A stretch of 16,604 nucleotides of DNA, taken from Tetmemena sp. SeJ-2015. Lineage: Eukaryota; Ciliophora; Spirotrichea; Sporadotrichida; Oxytrichidae. The translations under genes and the position numbers were made by a program. The stretch is taken from NCBI GenBank assembly GCA_027382625.1, contig JAJKFJ010007345.1, forward strand, positions 1-16,604, in the 5' to 3' direction. The notes beneath the pieces were generated by a model. It did not search any database. It saw only the letters and a program-made list of their open reading frames with translations, and had not been told where the DNA came from. Shown here piece after piece: positions 1 to 6,831 of this stretch (the first letter of the stretch is position 1; every line of letters begins with the position of its first letter).

Positions 1-94
1 GGAACTCGTTGAGCTCAGCCTGGAAAACTCCATCGGCAACGAACTTCTTCTTGGTGTTGATCTTTCTCACTCTCTTCTCTCCAGTTGAGGCCAT
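1..94 (-). CDS. RPS3: Ribosomal protein uS3 (RPS3), N-terminal fragment, cut by window start
   Basis: Reading leftward from the ATG at 94-92, 31 codons encode a basic N-terminus with the segment KKKFVADGVFQAELNEF. This matches the conserved start of eukaryotic 40S ribosomal protein S3 (family pattern KKRKFVADGxFxAELNEF). uS3 belongs to the small-subunit head near the mRNA entry site; the segment leads into its N-terminal KH domain, which lies outside the window. Codon use is GC-rich compared with the flank (AAG, GAG, CTC, GTT), as expected for a highly expressed gene. No in-frame TAA or TAG occurs in this stretch, and no pointer repeat is visible. The start fits because it is the first ATG after an AT-rich leader. 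The identity is secure; whether the gene is complete cannot be seen. Confidence 0.93.
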   Translation of the reverse strand, partial: MASTGEKRVRKINTKKKFVADGVFQAELNEF

Positions 95-463
95 TTTGCT
101 AAATAGATCTTCTTATTTAATAATAATACACATAGGCTCCCACTTCCTTAATATTCTTTACATTAGAAGGGCAAATAAGTATGGATCTCGGTATTGAGAA
201 TCAAGAAATAATTGATCAAAGTTAACAGTGAAAAAGCTTCTAAAGAGAATTGATAATTTCGAAGGTATAATTATAAGATTGCAGGATGTGATATGTGCGT
301 GTTGTGTGAGTTCGATCATAGTTTTGAGGTTAAGTATTATCATTTTAGTTTATTGTGTTTATGGTCTGACTTTATAGAGTCCCTAGAGTCATCGAGGAGC
401 TAAGTGAGTGTGTCTCTTTTATTCTTAGCATTTAGATCATCAATGCCCCCGTCACTCTCTACT
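95..463. other. Intergenic DNA between RPS3 and the AIG1-like gene
   Basis: This should hold the RPS3 leader/promoter (its gene points left) and the 3' end of the AIG1-like gene. The minus frame offset from the AIG1 stop stays free of TGA for about 40 codons (roughly 343-463, with acidic and lysine codons), but no pointer was found that joins it to the gene, so it is not called. Nothing else is recognised. Confidence 0.5.
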
Positions 464-1614
464 TCATAAGAAACGCTTAAACTTATTGGATACTTTGTAA
501 GCTATTGAATTGGGTGTCTTTTTCTTTTGCGCCTTCCAATTGGATATGAAAACGATAAGCAGATGGCCAAGAATCAACGAGCCAATCATTGTGGCTATAG
601 TGATCCAATTCTTTGCCCAATCTACTTCAATGTTTTCGCCTTTGCCTTGCCAATCTCCATATACGTCGTTCTTGCTTCTTTTAAATTCTTACTCTTTATT
701 TATAAGATGATGAGAAGTTTAATTGCAGTGGTTTAAAAGGGCCAAGGCATCTTCGTCTAGATTCTTGCTGAGCGATTCCCAGTGGTAATTGTTGTGAGTC
801 AGGAACCCAAGTTTGTCCCCATAGACCGGCTTGTTCTAAATCCCAGAGCCTACAAAAGCTACGAACAGGTACAGCACTATCAACGAAAAGGAAACAGCTA
901 AATGTCTGTAAGACTCATTCAAAATACGTACATAAATGAAATTGACGCTTATAAGACATCACAATCTTGTTGAAGAGAAAGTCTACAAGCAGGAATATTA
1001 GTGGGAGAACCACAGTCATTACTTGGATGGCTCCTCTCCACTTCTTAAAGCCGAAGTCGATATAAGTTTGGCAGATTTCTTCTTCGTGAACCAAACCAAA
1101 GAACACCACGTTCGAGGATATCACAAAGGGCCAGGCTAGTTGGTAAAAGAATACTGCATACTTCCATAGGTGCGAGATCTCGTCCTCGGGAATTACAACT
1201 CCGTCTTCTTCTATTAGAATAAACCAAACATAGTTTAATAAAAATGGCATATTAAATTAAATTGAGAATCCTTTCCACTCTCTTTCGTCCTGAGGAGAGA
1301 AAGAGCAAGACAATTGCAAAACAGGTGAATACAAGAGCATAGAAATTGATCTACAAAAATAACTATGAAGTACAAATCCATAATTCTTCTGATGATGAGT
1401 TATAGTTTTAATTGAGGTAGATGAATGACTTCCTTGCTGTGATGTAGAGAATGCATATGAGAGTAACTAGCAGTATGAGACTTTTTATCAGTCTGAATAT
1501 TTGAAGCCATGCAAATGACACGAATTTGGAGTAACCCACATTATTGTAGTAGTCCTCACAATTCTCCCACATGAAGATCTCCATCTTGGATTTCTGTCCC
1601 TTCTTTTTTGTCAT
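464..1614 (-). CDS. FAR-17a/AIG1-like multi-pass membrane protein, interrupted by two IESs
   Basis: Three blocks join into one 352-residue protein once inserts at 1216-1264 and 909-951 are removed. It starts at the ATG 1614-1612 (MTKKKGQKSKM) and ends at TGA 466-464; in-frame TAA/TAG are read as Gln. Hydrophobic helices appear around RLIKSLILLVTLICILYI, QINFYALVFTCFAIVLLF, YAVFFYQLAWPFVISSNVVF, AIQVMTVVLPLIFLLVDF, HLAVSFSLIVLYLFVAF and ITIATMIGSLILGHLLIVF. Their order and spacing, including LWICTSQLFLQ in helix 2 and the VLP motif in helix 4, resemble the FAR-17a/AIG1/ADTRP family, whose members are membrane hydrolases of FAHFA lipids using Thr and His. Animal members are about 230-245 residues, so this has a long C-terminal extension. 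The Thr appears kept, but no His lies at the expected place in helix 4. Family assignment is by pattern memory and moderately sure; the gene structure is well supported by frame. Confidence 0.72.
485..546. repeat. 8-bp direct repeat near the AIG1-like C-terminus, possible third pointer
   Basis: ATTGGATA is found at 485-492 and 539-546, 54 nt apart. Removal would keep frame and shorten the C-terminus by 18 residues. The enclosed DNA is open, lysine-rich and not AT-rich like the other inserts, so it may be ordinary coding sequence. Confidence 0.35.
909..951 (-). other. IES 2 of the AIG1-like gene, 43 nt, pointer GTCTTA
   Basis: TAAGAC occurs at 909-914 and 952-957 (GTCTTA on the coding strand). 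Excising 43 nt joins NKIVMS to YRHLAVSFS. Without removal the upstream frame meets TGA at 917-915 just inside the insert. Confidence 0.82.
1216..1264 (-). other. IES 1 of the AIG1-like gene, 49 nt, pointer ATTCT
   Basis: Direct repeats AGAAT at 1216-1220 and 1265-1269 (ATTCT on the coding strand) flank an AT-rich insert. Removing 49 nt shifts frame and joins ...KRVERI to LIEEDGVVIPEDE without a stop, linking two blocks that otherwise lie in different frames. Confidence 0.8.
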
Positions 1615-1763
1615 TTTGATTATTTATTTTACTTTAATAAAGACAAAGGATAGATAAACATCTAAGGAGAGTGTGATTGTATGTGTTCTATTTTGGTTGA
1701 GAATTATGTGATGAGGTATACAATTTAAAACTTGAAAACTTATTCACCAAGAACATCTTGAAA
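1615..1763. promoter_or_regulatory. Short divergent intergenic region (149 nt)
   Basis: The AIG1-like gene leaves to the left and the MAPR gene to the right. The DNA is AT-rich, with TTATTTATTTTACTTTAATA beside the left gene. No defined promoter motif can be assigned. In the somatic nucleus this may instead be a chromosome boundary. Confidence 0.45.
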
Positions 1764-2143
1764 ATGGTAGACACATCCTCCCTTCCCCAACTCTCATTAG
1801 AGGAATTACGCAAATACAACGGCTCTGATGACGCCAAGGTGTATCTGAGTCTTAAGGGCTTAGTGTTTGATGTGAGTGGAGCAGATTTTTACAAACCAGG
1901 TGGAGCTTACAACTGCTTTGCAGGCAGAGATGCTACTGTTGCACTAGCTAAGATGAGCAAGGATGAGAAATTCATGGACAGAGATTAGTAAATTTTATAC
2001 AGAGATTAATTTAGTGTAGACTGATTTGAATAAGTGTTTACAAGTGGGAGGACTGCCTTGACGAAAATGAGAAGATAGTTTTGAACTAGTGGTACGACAG
2101 ACTATCACAGAAGTACCCTACTGTCGCTACCCTCCCTCAGTGA
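1764..2143 (+). CDS. MAPR-type cytochrome b5-like haem-binding protein, with germline insert(s)
   Basis: From ATG 1764 the product begins MVDTSSLPQLSLEELRKYNG and contains GLVFDVSGADFYKPGGAY and FAGRDATVALAKMS. These are hallmarks of the membrane-associated progesterone receptor/neudesin branch of the cytochrome b5 fold (FxGPxGxYxxFAGRDAxRxLA pattern). It ends LNQWYDRLSQKYPTVATLPQ then TGA 2141-2143, matching the family ending of a Trp-containing helix and KYPxVGxL. With 41 nt removed between 1978 and 2037 it is 112 residues. Family members bind haem through Tyr and support sterol and P450 metabolism. There is no N-terminal TM segment, so it is probably soluble, as neudesin-like or Dap1-like short forms can be. 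The TAG in LNQW is read as Gln. A TTG lies in frame two codons upstream, but ATG is preferred. Confidence 0.85.
1978..1998 (+). other. Putative 21-nt IES in the MAPR gene, 10-bp pointer
   Basis: ACAGAGATTA occurs at 1978-1987 and 1999-2008, separated by 11 nt. Excision removes 21 nt without changing frame. A local duplication would look the same. Confidence 0.6.
2013..2032 (+). other. Putative 20-nt IES in the MAPR gene, pointer AGTGT
   Basis: AGTGT occurs at 2013-2017 and 2033-2037. Removing 20 nt gives DRDQFSVYKWEDCLDENEK and restores the C-terminal frame. An alternative is one 47-nt GT...AG intron at 1988-2034, giving DRDYVYKWED; its acceptor (ATAAG) is weaker than earlier TAGs that it would skip. 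Confidence 0.55.
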
Positions 2144-2929
2144 ATGACTCAATGACTATGGAATCTCTACTCCTTAAAGTAACTCAGTTATACCAGCAAA
2201 GACGTAATTAGAAGATTCTTAATGCAGTTAATAAATCTTTAGTTCAATTTATGGCCCTTAATTTATTCCTGAGAATAATTCCAATTAAAACAAATTGGTT
2301 GTAAAACTAAGCTAAATTCATATTATGGCCTGAAGTACTTATGCTAATAAATAAATTAAAAAGTATTGGATTTTCTAGATAGTATTAAGTTGTGTAGAGT
2401 TTGTGAGTTTTCATGTAAAATGAGTAATTGACTCCAGCTAATGAGTAAATCTATTGACTGAGGAGGAAAAATGGCCCTTTCGTGATCTTTATTAACAGAA
2501 GCTGTCTTTTTACTCTAAAAGAAGAGAGAGACTCCCCTCCTTCTCCTCTTAGTAGTCAACTCTTTTAACATAAAATAAAAATCCTATTCAATTGCAAATC
2601 TTCTCCTAAACTAAATCAGCTGATATTTTCATTTCATCATCAAATGAAAAGTTAGTTTAACTTGTTCTTGCGTGGAGGGTACAATTGCCCCCTAAAATAT
2701 GGAAAATTTTCTTTCATCTAAGTCACTATAGTACGCGAAAGTGTCTGGTACTTGAGACAGCAAATACCAAACAAGCATGGTCGAACTCTAAACAGCGATG
2801 AAGCATATAAACTTCACTCATTTTTAAAATTTATGCACTCAATCGATAAATTCACAGAAATTAATTTAAACTTGATGATGAATTAGTAAAGTTGATCTTC
2901 ATCGCCAGAGGGAGGTTTGCCATTAAGTT
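2144..2929. other. Intergenic DNA with possible small MDS islands
   Basis: The first part should be the MAPR 3' UTR and chromosome end. Two less AT-rich islands are visible. At 2723-2821 (-) an ATG opens a 32-residue frame starting MSEVYMLHRCLEFDHACLVF and ending at TGA. At about 2884-2925 (-) one frame reads NGKPPSGDEDQLYQ and could be a tail segment of the membrane gene to the right. Neither has a recognised family or a convincing pointer. The rest shows nothing I can name. Confidence 0.3.
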
Positions 2930-3875
2930 TCAAAAATTATTTTGCTTGAAAAATTTATAATTACAGAATTTCTGATAGGGTGTAAACACTTGATTGACTA
3001 TGGTGATTATGAGATAGATCTGAGTAACGATCATCATAGTGAGCGTGTACTTCCTCTAAATGCGCCAGGCTTCGCTTCTCCTACGGAGAGCTGTCCTTAC
3101 AAAGATAAAGCACACAACTTTTAAGAATTAATAAGTGAGTGTAATAAATTTATAACTGGATGCACCAAAGTTGGCACTGAGAGTAAGAGTATTAGAGTGA
3201 AGGCATGGTAAAAGGAGTCGCAAACTGTCACCCTAATAAAATAACATTTAGATACAAAAGAAATAGTTGGCACCCATAGAGAAGATGCAGCTATTTAGAC
3301 TATCAAACCAGCTACGAAGAAAGCCACTAACAGTGAGAGCACCCTTCTTTCTCGCTTATTGAATTCTTACTTCTATATTTCGAAGGTAGCGTCTCTTCCA
3401 GGTTTCTAGTAGATCATCATGAGTGTGATAAAGCGTAAATTTAATATGATGTCGACCCACATTAAGATCTTAATGATGCAGCTGGTGTAAATGAATAGAT
3501 TAGCTAGGTTGTCAAACCAAGCTATTATATAAGCGACTGCATATTTGTCGTTCAACTATGAATAGCAAGAAAATATGTCTCTGGTTAGTTTGCTCAACCC
3601 CAAACCAAAAATGAGGAGTTTTTTAATTTTAAAATGCAGTAGTAAATTGAAGTAGTGAGCTTGTCCTTTTGTTTCACATGAAAGTGATGCGCACATATGT
3701 TGTAAAGGATAAACCAACTGGATATTAGGGCTATTGAAATGCGAAAAGAGTAGATCAATTTAACCTTCCGTGCTATCAGTCCTTCAAGGTTTAAAATAAA
3801 ATTGAGTAGGTCGTGAGCTTAGAAATACATCTCGCAGAGAACGTCATCATTACCAGTGTACGGTGAAACTGTCAT
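2930..3875 (-). CDS. Unrecognised multi-pass membrane protein with IES and intron/IES
   Basis: The minus strand from ATG 3875-3873 (MTVSPYTGNDDVLCEMYFQ) encodes hydrophobic helices VKLIYSFRISIALISSWFIL, YAVAYIIAWFDNLANLFIYT and ILMWVDIILNLRFITLMMI. A charged loop (QKPGRDATFEIQKQEFNKRE) and another helix (VLSLLVAFFVAGLIVQIAA) follow. A frame change at about 3612-3659 needs an IES. At the 3' end, treating 3233-3255 as a 23-nt intron opens a frame with YKFITLTYQFLKVVCFIFV, RTALRRRSEAWR and MMIVTQIYLIITIV, ending at TGA 2932-2930 (292 residues). If instead the 9-bp repeat at 3169/3265 is a pointer, the frame ends at TGA 3036-3034 (233 residues). The plus strand is also TGA-free over 2942-3658. 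The alternating hydrophobic segments favour the minus strand. No family is recognised. Confidence 0.5.
3233..3255 (-). other. Candidate 23-nt GT-AG intron in the membrane-protein gene
   Basis: On the coding strand the stretch begins GTATCT and ends TTATTAG. Removing it joins WVPTISF to GDSLRLLLP and opens the frame carrying two more hydrophobic segments. It competes with a 96-nt interval flanked by GTGCCAACT (plus-strand copies of AGTTGGCAC at 3169-3177 and 3265-3273). Confidence 0.4.
3612..3655 (-). other. Putative 44-nt IES in the membrane-protein gene, pointer CTCA
   Basis: TGAG (CTCA on the coding strand) occurs at 3612-3615 and 3656-3659; excision joins VKQKDKL to IFGLGLSKLTRDIF. A 3-bp alternative (TTG at 3590-3592 and 3661-3663, 71 nt) joins KQKD to KLTRDIF equally well. 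An interruption is needed because the upstream frame hits TGA at about 3599-3597. Confidence 0.5.
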
Positions 3876-4145
3876 TCTTATAAAATCTTCCAGAATCTTA
3901 AATAATTAGATAAGCAAATATCTCAATATCCTTTTAATATCCATCTATCTTTCATCATTTATAAAAGACAATCTGCTTAAGAATTATTATTTTATCAGAA
4001 AATGGAAGATGAATGGGTGATGTTAAATCTAACATTTTTAATATTCTTCAAATCAAGGAGGTAGTCAAAAATAAATCTAAATGACATTCCTGCTGAAGTT
4101 GATTATATGTCTGTTTTTTAAAATAATTAAGACATTTAAATTTTA
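3876..4145. other. AT-rich intergenic DNA between divergent genes
   Basis: This separates the left-reading membrane gene and the right-reading Q-rich gene. It probably contains both leaders. No motif, RNA gene or repeat is recognised. Confidence 0.45.
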
Positions 4146-4816
4146 ATGGACCAAGACGACAGCGACCTGACATTGCTTGTAAGTTAAATATCTCCAATCC
4201 ATTGATGAATCCGGTATTAGGAATGTAAGTAACAGCATAAGACCAGAAGAGCAGGAAACAGCTTACACTTAGAACTTAGAACAGGGAAAGTTTGAGAATG
4301 AAGCAAACATATTCTGAGAAATTACAACAACCAAGTATTGGAATGCGAAATCAGAAACAACATCCAAACATAGAACTGCGTTAGACCCAAGAAGTTGCAG
4401 TCAAGCCAAGACTTATTCAGATGAGACAAAATGGAGGTGACTAATCCAAATCTTCTACATTCTAACTTTACAGCTCTGCGAAAATGCAACCTACTGACCA
4501 CATATCTATTACAGGAGGTTCCCTCCATTAAATATAAAACAATCATATTATCAACTGTAATATAATTCACTTAGTAGACTTCAAGTTTTAGATTAAATTT
4601 GATTACTCACTTGATGAAAAAAATAATTAATATTTTGAATTCTATAATTCACAAGAAGCTTAAATTTTCTAAACTCTCCCATATTTAATAAAACAGATAT
4701 TTATCTCATCGTAAATAATTAGATTAGAAAGTTAAAATCTATGACTCGTGACGTGGCATCAAAGTCAGCTTGGCGAAGAGCAAGAATATAAGCCTGCCGT
4801 TACTTAATACCTCTGA
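4146..4816 (+). CDS. Unrecognised Q/N/S/R-rich small protein
   Basis: The plus strand from 4247 to about 4528 is an uninterrupted frame rich in Gln, Arg, Ser and Lys (for example KQTYSEKLQQPSIGMRNQKQ and EVAVKPRLIQMRQNGGDQSK), with TAA/TAG as Gln. Two starts fit. The preferred one is ATG 4146, giving MDQDDSDLTLL directly before a GTAAGT donor, with a 68-nt intron at 4179-4246. The other is ATG 4205 (MNPVLGMQV) without an intron. The 3' part crosses an AT-rich insert and resumes at 4757 as HQSQLGEEQEYKPAVTQYL, then TGA 4814-4816, giving about 123 residues. The protein is hydrophilic, lacks TM segments, and looks disordered or regulatory. No family is recognised. The acceptor and the C-terminal join are the weak points. 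Confidence 0.5.
4179..4246 (+). other. Candidate 68-nt intron in the Q-rich gene
   Basis: A canonical GTAAGT donor follows codon 11 of MDQDDSDLTLL. The acceptor GACCAG at 4241-4246 is the one that puts the message in the long downstream frame. A nearby AAG acceptor three bases later also keeps frame. Confidence 0.4.
4526..4756 (+). other. Putative 231-nt IES in the Q-rich gene
   Basis: A strongly AT-rich stretch separates GGSLH from HQSQLGEEQ. CAT at 4526-4528 and 4757-4759 joins them in frame. Competing direct repeats are ATCTAT (4504/4737) and ATCAA (4550/4758), which give different, also open, C-terminal frames. The insert is well supported; the exact boundary is not. Confidence 0.45.
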
Positions 4817-4900
4817 GGCGTTGCATTGTCCCTAGAGGCGATATAATTTAGTAATAATTATTGAATAGTGTAGAATGTTTTATTGAAAGGTGAATGCGAA

Positions 4901-5502
4901 ATGATGAGCCCTGAAACTTGCGAGAAGAACACTACTCCCGAAGTTGTATCTCCAAAACATAGATTTATGATTCTTTTTCTTCGGATGATAGGTACACAAG
5001 GAGTAAAAATCGGGTTTAATATCGCTAATGAAACTCAAGTGGCAAATGTAAGGATATTTTGTTTGGTACTAATTTGGTACCATTTGCTGAGATAAGACTT
5101 CAAGCTAGACCACTAAGACTATTTTGCACTATGTAATTTATAGGTGTCACCTAAAATCAGGAGTATATTTGCTCTACCAGGAGGCCTAGGCCACTTTTTC
5201 CGCTATAAGACAAACCAGCAGCAGCAATAGATATATTGAACTTAGAGTTTCCAGTCAGAGTTAAGGAGCTCAAAGAAGTTGCTAGTGGGGGTGCAGGTTT
5301 GTTCAATGGATCCATCTGTCCTAAAGGAGGTTTCACAGGCTCTTGTGAAGTGATGGATTAACACCTGTCTTTAGAGGTAGTTTTATAGTTATTCACATTC
5401 CCATTTTAAACTTTACATGGTTACACCTTTATTCCGTTAAAATTCTTGATCATATCGTACAAAATTTAATTAAAATTTATTTTTTTAAAAAATAATAAAT
5501 GA
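4901..5502 (+). CDS. Unrecognised protein with an 11-nt putative IES or small intron
   Basis: ATG 4901 opens MMSPETCEKNTTPEVVSPKH and continues through GTQGVKIGFNIANETQVAN. A change of frame within 5055-5100 is required to reach the downstream block VTQNQEYICSTRRPRPLFPL, KPAAAIDILNLEFPVRVKEL and SGGAGLFNGSICPKGGFTGS. Deleting 11 nt between TTTGGTAC repeats achieves this, as does a 44-nt GTAAGG...CTGAG intron. The frame stays open to TGA 5500-5502 (196 residues with the 11-nt deletion). Composition becomes very AT-rich after about 5365, so the true end could be earlier, at an IES. The middle suggests a beta-rich globular fold, but no family is recognised. Confidence 0.5.
5062..5072 (+). other. 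Putative 11-nt IES, pointer TTTGGTAC
   Basis: TTTGGTAC occurs at 5062-5069 and 5073-5080, only 3 nt apart. Excising 11 nt gives CLVPFAEIRLQARPLRL and connects to the downstream block. The competing intron at 5049-5092 would remove both copies. Confidence 0.4.
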
Positions 5503-5790
5503 GGTTTTACAACTTTTTCTTATGGAACCATAAATTCATTCTCGTCAAATCTTAAATATATTCGACTATCAATAAAATCGTAAAATAATTTTCTCATTTA
5601 ATTATTTTCAAAGCTGTACTTAGAAATTAGATAAGATGAGTGTGCACTTCTAATCCTTAAATATAGAGAGAAAGAGTACACTCATTTAACTCAGAAATAA
5701 GAGCTTCTACACAAAAAATCAAAAATATAATTTCTTAATTTAATGGTATAACAATTATTTAAATTTGAGATGATTCTACTTCTGCTAATT
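5461..5790 (+). repeat. Diverged direct duplication, copy A
   Basis: The block at 5461-5544 starts AAAATTTAATTAAAAT and aligns with 6132-6216 almost without gaps (shared AATAAATG, TTTT-CAACTT and CATA-ATTCA words). A second block near 5741-5760 (AATGGTATAA-AATTATT) aligns with 6428-6447. Offsets are 671 and 687, so the two blocks are collinear. Both copies are AT-rich and have no recognised coding content. Confidence 0.55.
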
Positions 5791-5800
5791 ATCTCAAATT
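5762..5800. repeat. Perfect 10-bp inverted repeat (hairpin)
   Basis: AATTTGAGAT at 5762-5771 and ATCTCAAATT at 5791-5800 form a 10-bp stem with a 19-nt loop inside duplication copy A. There is no poly-T tail, and the role is unknown. Confidence 0.6.
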
Positions 5801-6131
5801 GAAGCGTTAGTTAATAAATTTAATTATCTTTCTTTTTAAATTTTCGCTTAAAAATTTATATAGCATTTTATTAAAAAACTTATATAAAGAGTTTTTTAAT
5901 CAAAATATTATTTTATTTTTTTTAATTACAAAATTGTCCATTTTAATTTAGTAATTTATAAAAAGTGAATTCATTTAAAATTATTTACATCTACTTTTAA
6001 ATATCACTCATCTTTAAATCAAATTATCGTGAATAGAAAAATACAAATGATTTACATAGATTCTTAAAATAGAGATTAAGGAAAATTAATTACTTCTATA
6101 TTAATATTTAAAATATCTTTTTATATAGTTG

Positions 6132-6478
6132 AAAATTTAATTAAAATCAATGATTGATTAAAATGATAAATGGAGATTTTCAACTTCGTGTCATTGAAAT
6201 CATAGATTCACCCCTCTGATTTGTTGTTTGTTTTATAGAGAATCAAAAACTTATATGGGTTTCTTCTTTAGACATCGCCTCATTACCTTTAAGCGAGATA
6301 TGATACGCGCTAAGAATTTATTCGAAAATATGAGCTTTAAGTAAACTTTTGTCGCTTATAACTCCTGACTGAGTACTCCTACATAAAAGTTACAAGGATA
6401 TAAAGTTCTTAGAATTTTTGCTGAATCAAATGGTATAATAATTATTCAAAATGGACACACTTCAACTGCCACTTCTTA
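6132..6478 (+). repeat. Diverged direct duplication, copy B
   Basis: Partner of copy A, ending just upstream of the inverted-repeat element. The centre (6220-6420) is less AT-rich than the surroundings and does not visibly align with copy A. No gene is recognised in it. Confidence 0.5.
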
Positions 6479-6496
6479 AAGATATTTTTAATTTAA

Positions 6497-6831
6497 TATT
6501 ATACGTTCAGCCCCGATTTTTCACTACTGGCTAGGAAGCTAGCTCGCCCAGTAAGTAGCCACTGTTTTTAGTCTTTTTACTGAACTTTAGAGAAATTACT
6601 TCAAAACCATCCATTATAGGCATGTTGCAGTCCATAAATAACCCTAAAATTGTGGGATTTAATAAAGTAAAATTACCTTTTTTTTGACATTTTTCTAGCA
6701 ATACTTGGCCTACAAGGAGCGCTTACAGTACCAAGTTTTAACCCAGATGGCAACTGCTTCGTCCTCGTTCATCAGGGCCTTACAGAAGGAAACTCAAAAG
6801 TTTTTGAAAAATCGGGGCTGAACGGATAATA
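6497..6831. mobile_element. 335-bp MITE-like element with terminal inverted repeats
   Basis: CGTTCAGCCCCGATTTTTC at 6504-6522 is matched perfectly by its reverse complement at 6806-6824. Allowing one mismatch, the inverted repeat extends outward over TATTAT (6497-6502 and 6826-6831), about 26 bp per arm. A TA target duplication is compatible with the ends but not proven, because the flanks are AT-rich. The inside is much richer in GC than the surrounding DNA. It carries no transposase, only a decayed receiver-domain reading. The ends differ from the telomere-repeat ends of the TBE transposons of Oxytricha. It could be a non-autonomous transposon that captured host coding DNA, or an inverted-repeat-bounded MDS copy. 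Confidence 0.65.
6507..6824 (-). pseudogene. Response-regulator receiver-domain fragment inside the inverted-repeat element
   Basis: The minus strand is TGA-free across the whole element from 6824 to a TGA at 6509-6507 (105 residues, no Met required). It contains NLVLQALL, then GQVLLEKCQKK, then ILGLFMDCNMPIMDGFEVI. The last is a near-perfect receiver beta3-alpha3 segment; the phosphoacceptor Asp is encoded at 6632-6630, and MP and DG follow as in hybrid-kinase receivers. The pieces before it resemble alpha1 and alpha2, but the beta2 region between them seems missing. The acidic DD pocket, the T/S and the K of a working receiver are not visible. The last codons (VKNRG, stop) lie within the left terminal repeat. 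It is most likely a non-functional or partial copy of a receiver from a hybrid histidine kinase, distinct from the one at 16.2 kb. Confidence 0.6.

Noticed and set aside
158..343. Minus-strand ORF starting MIILNLKTMIELTQHAH
   Set aside because: It lies in AT-rich intergenic DNA, has no family resemblance, and has no pointer linking it to a gene.
510..736. Two overlapping plus-strand ORFs (MGVFFFCAFQ... and MRLPIGYEND...)
   Set aside because: Both are shadows of the AIG1-like C-terminus on the opposite strand, which continues a coherent TM protein.
1045..1227. Minus ORF MVYSNRRRRSCNSRG
   Set aside because: Wrong frame of AIG1 block 2; it results from reading through the 49-nt IES.
4322..4570. 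Minus ORF MNYITVDNMIVLYLMEG
   Set aside because: Complement of the Q-rich plus frame; hydrophobic composition is what a complement of Gln/Asp/Glu-rich codons gives.
4740..4850. tRNA or other RNA gene in a GC-richer stretch
   Set aside because: No cloverleaf can be drawn, and the first part reads as the C-terminus of the Q-rich protein.
6504..6824. Plus-strand reading of the inverted-repeat element (QYLAYKERLQYQVLTQM... to LKNRG, with a GTAAAA...CTAG intron)
   Set aside because: It looks protein-like, but it is the complement of the receiver reading, which carries a long family-specific motif. The plus reading has no family match and needs an intron, so it is treated as a shadow.
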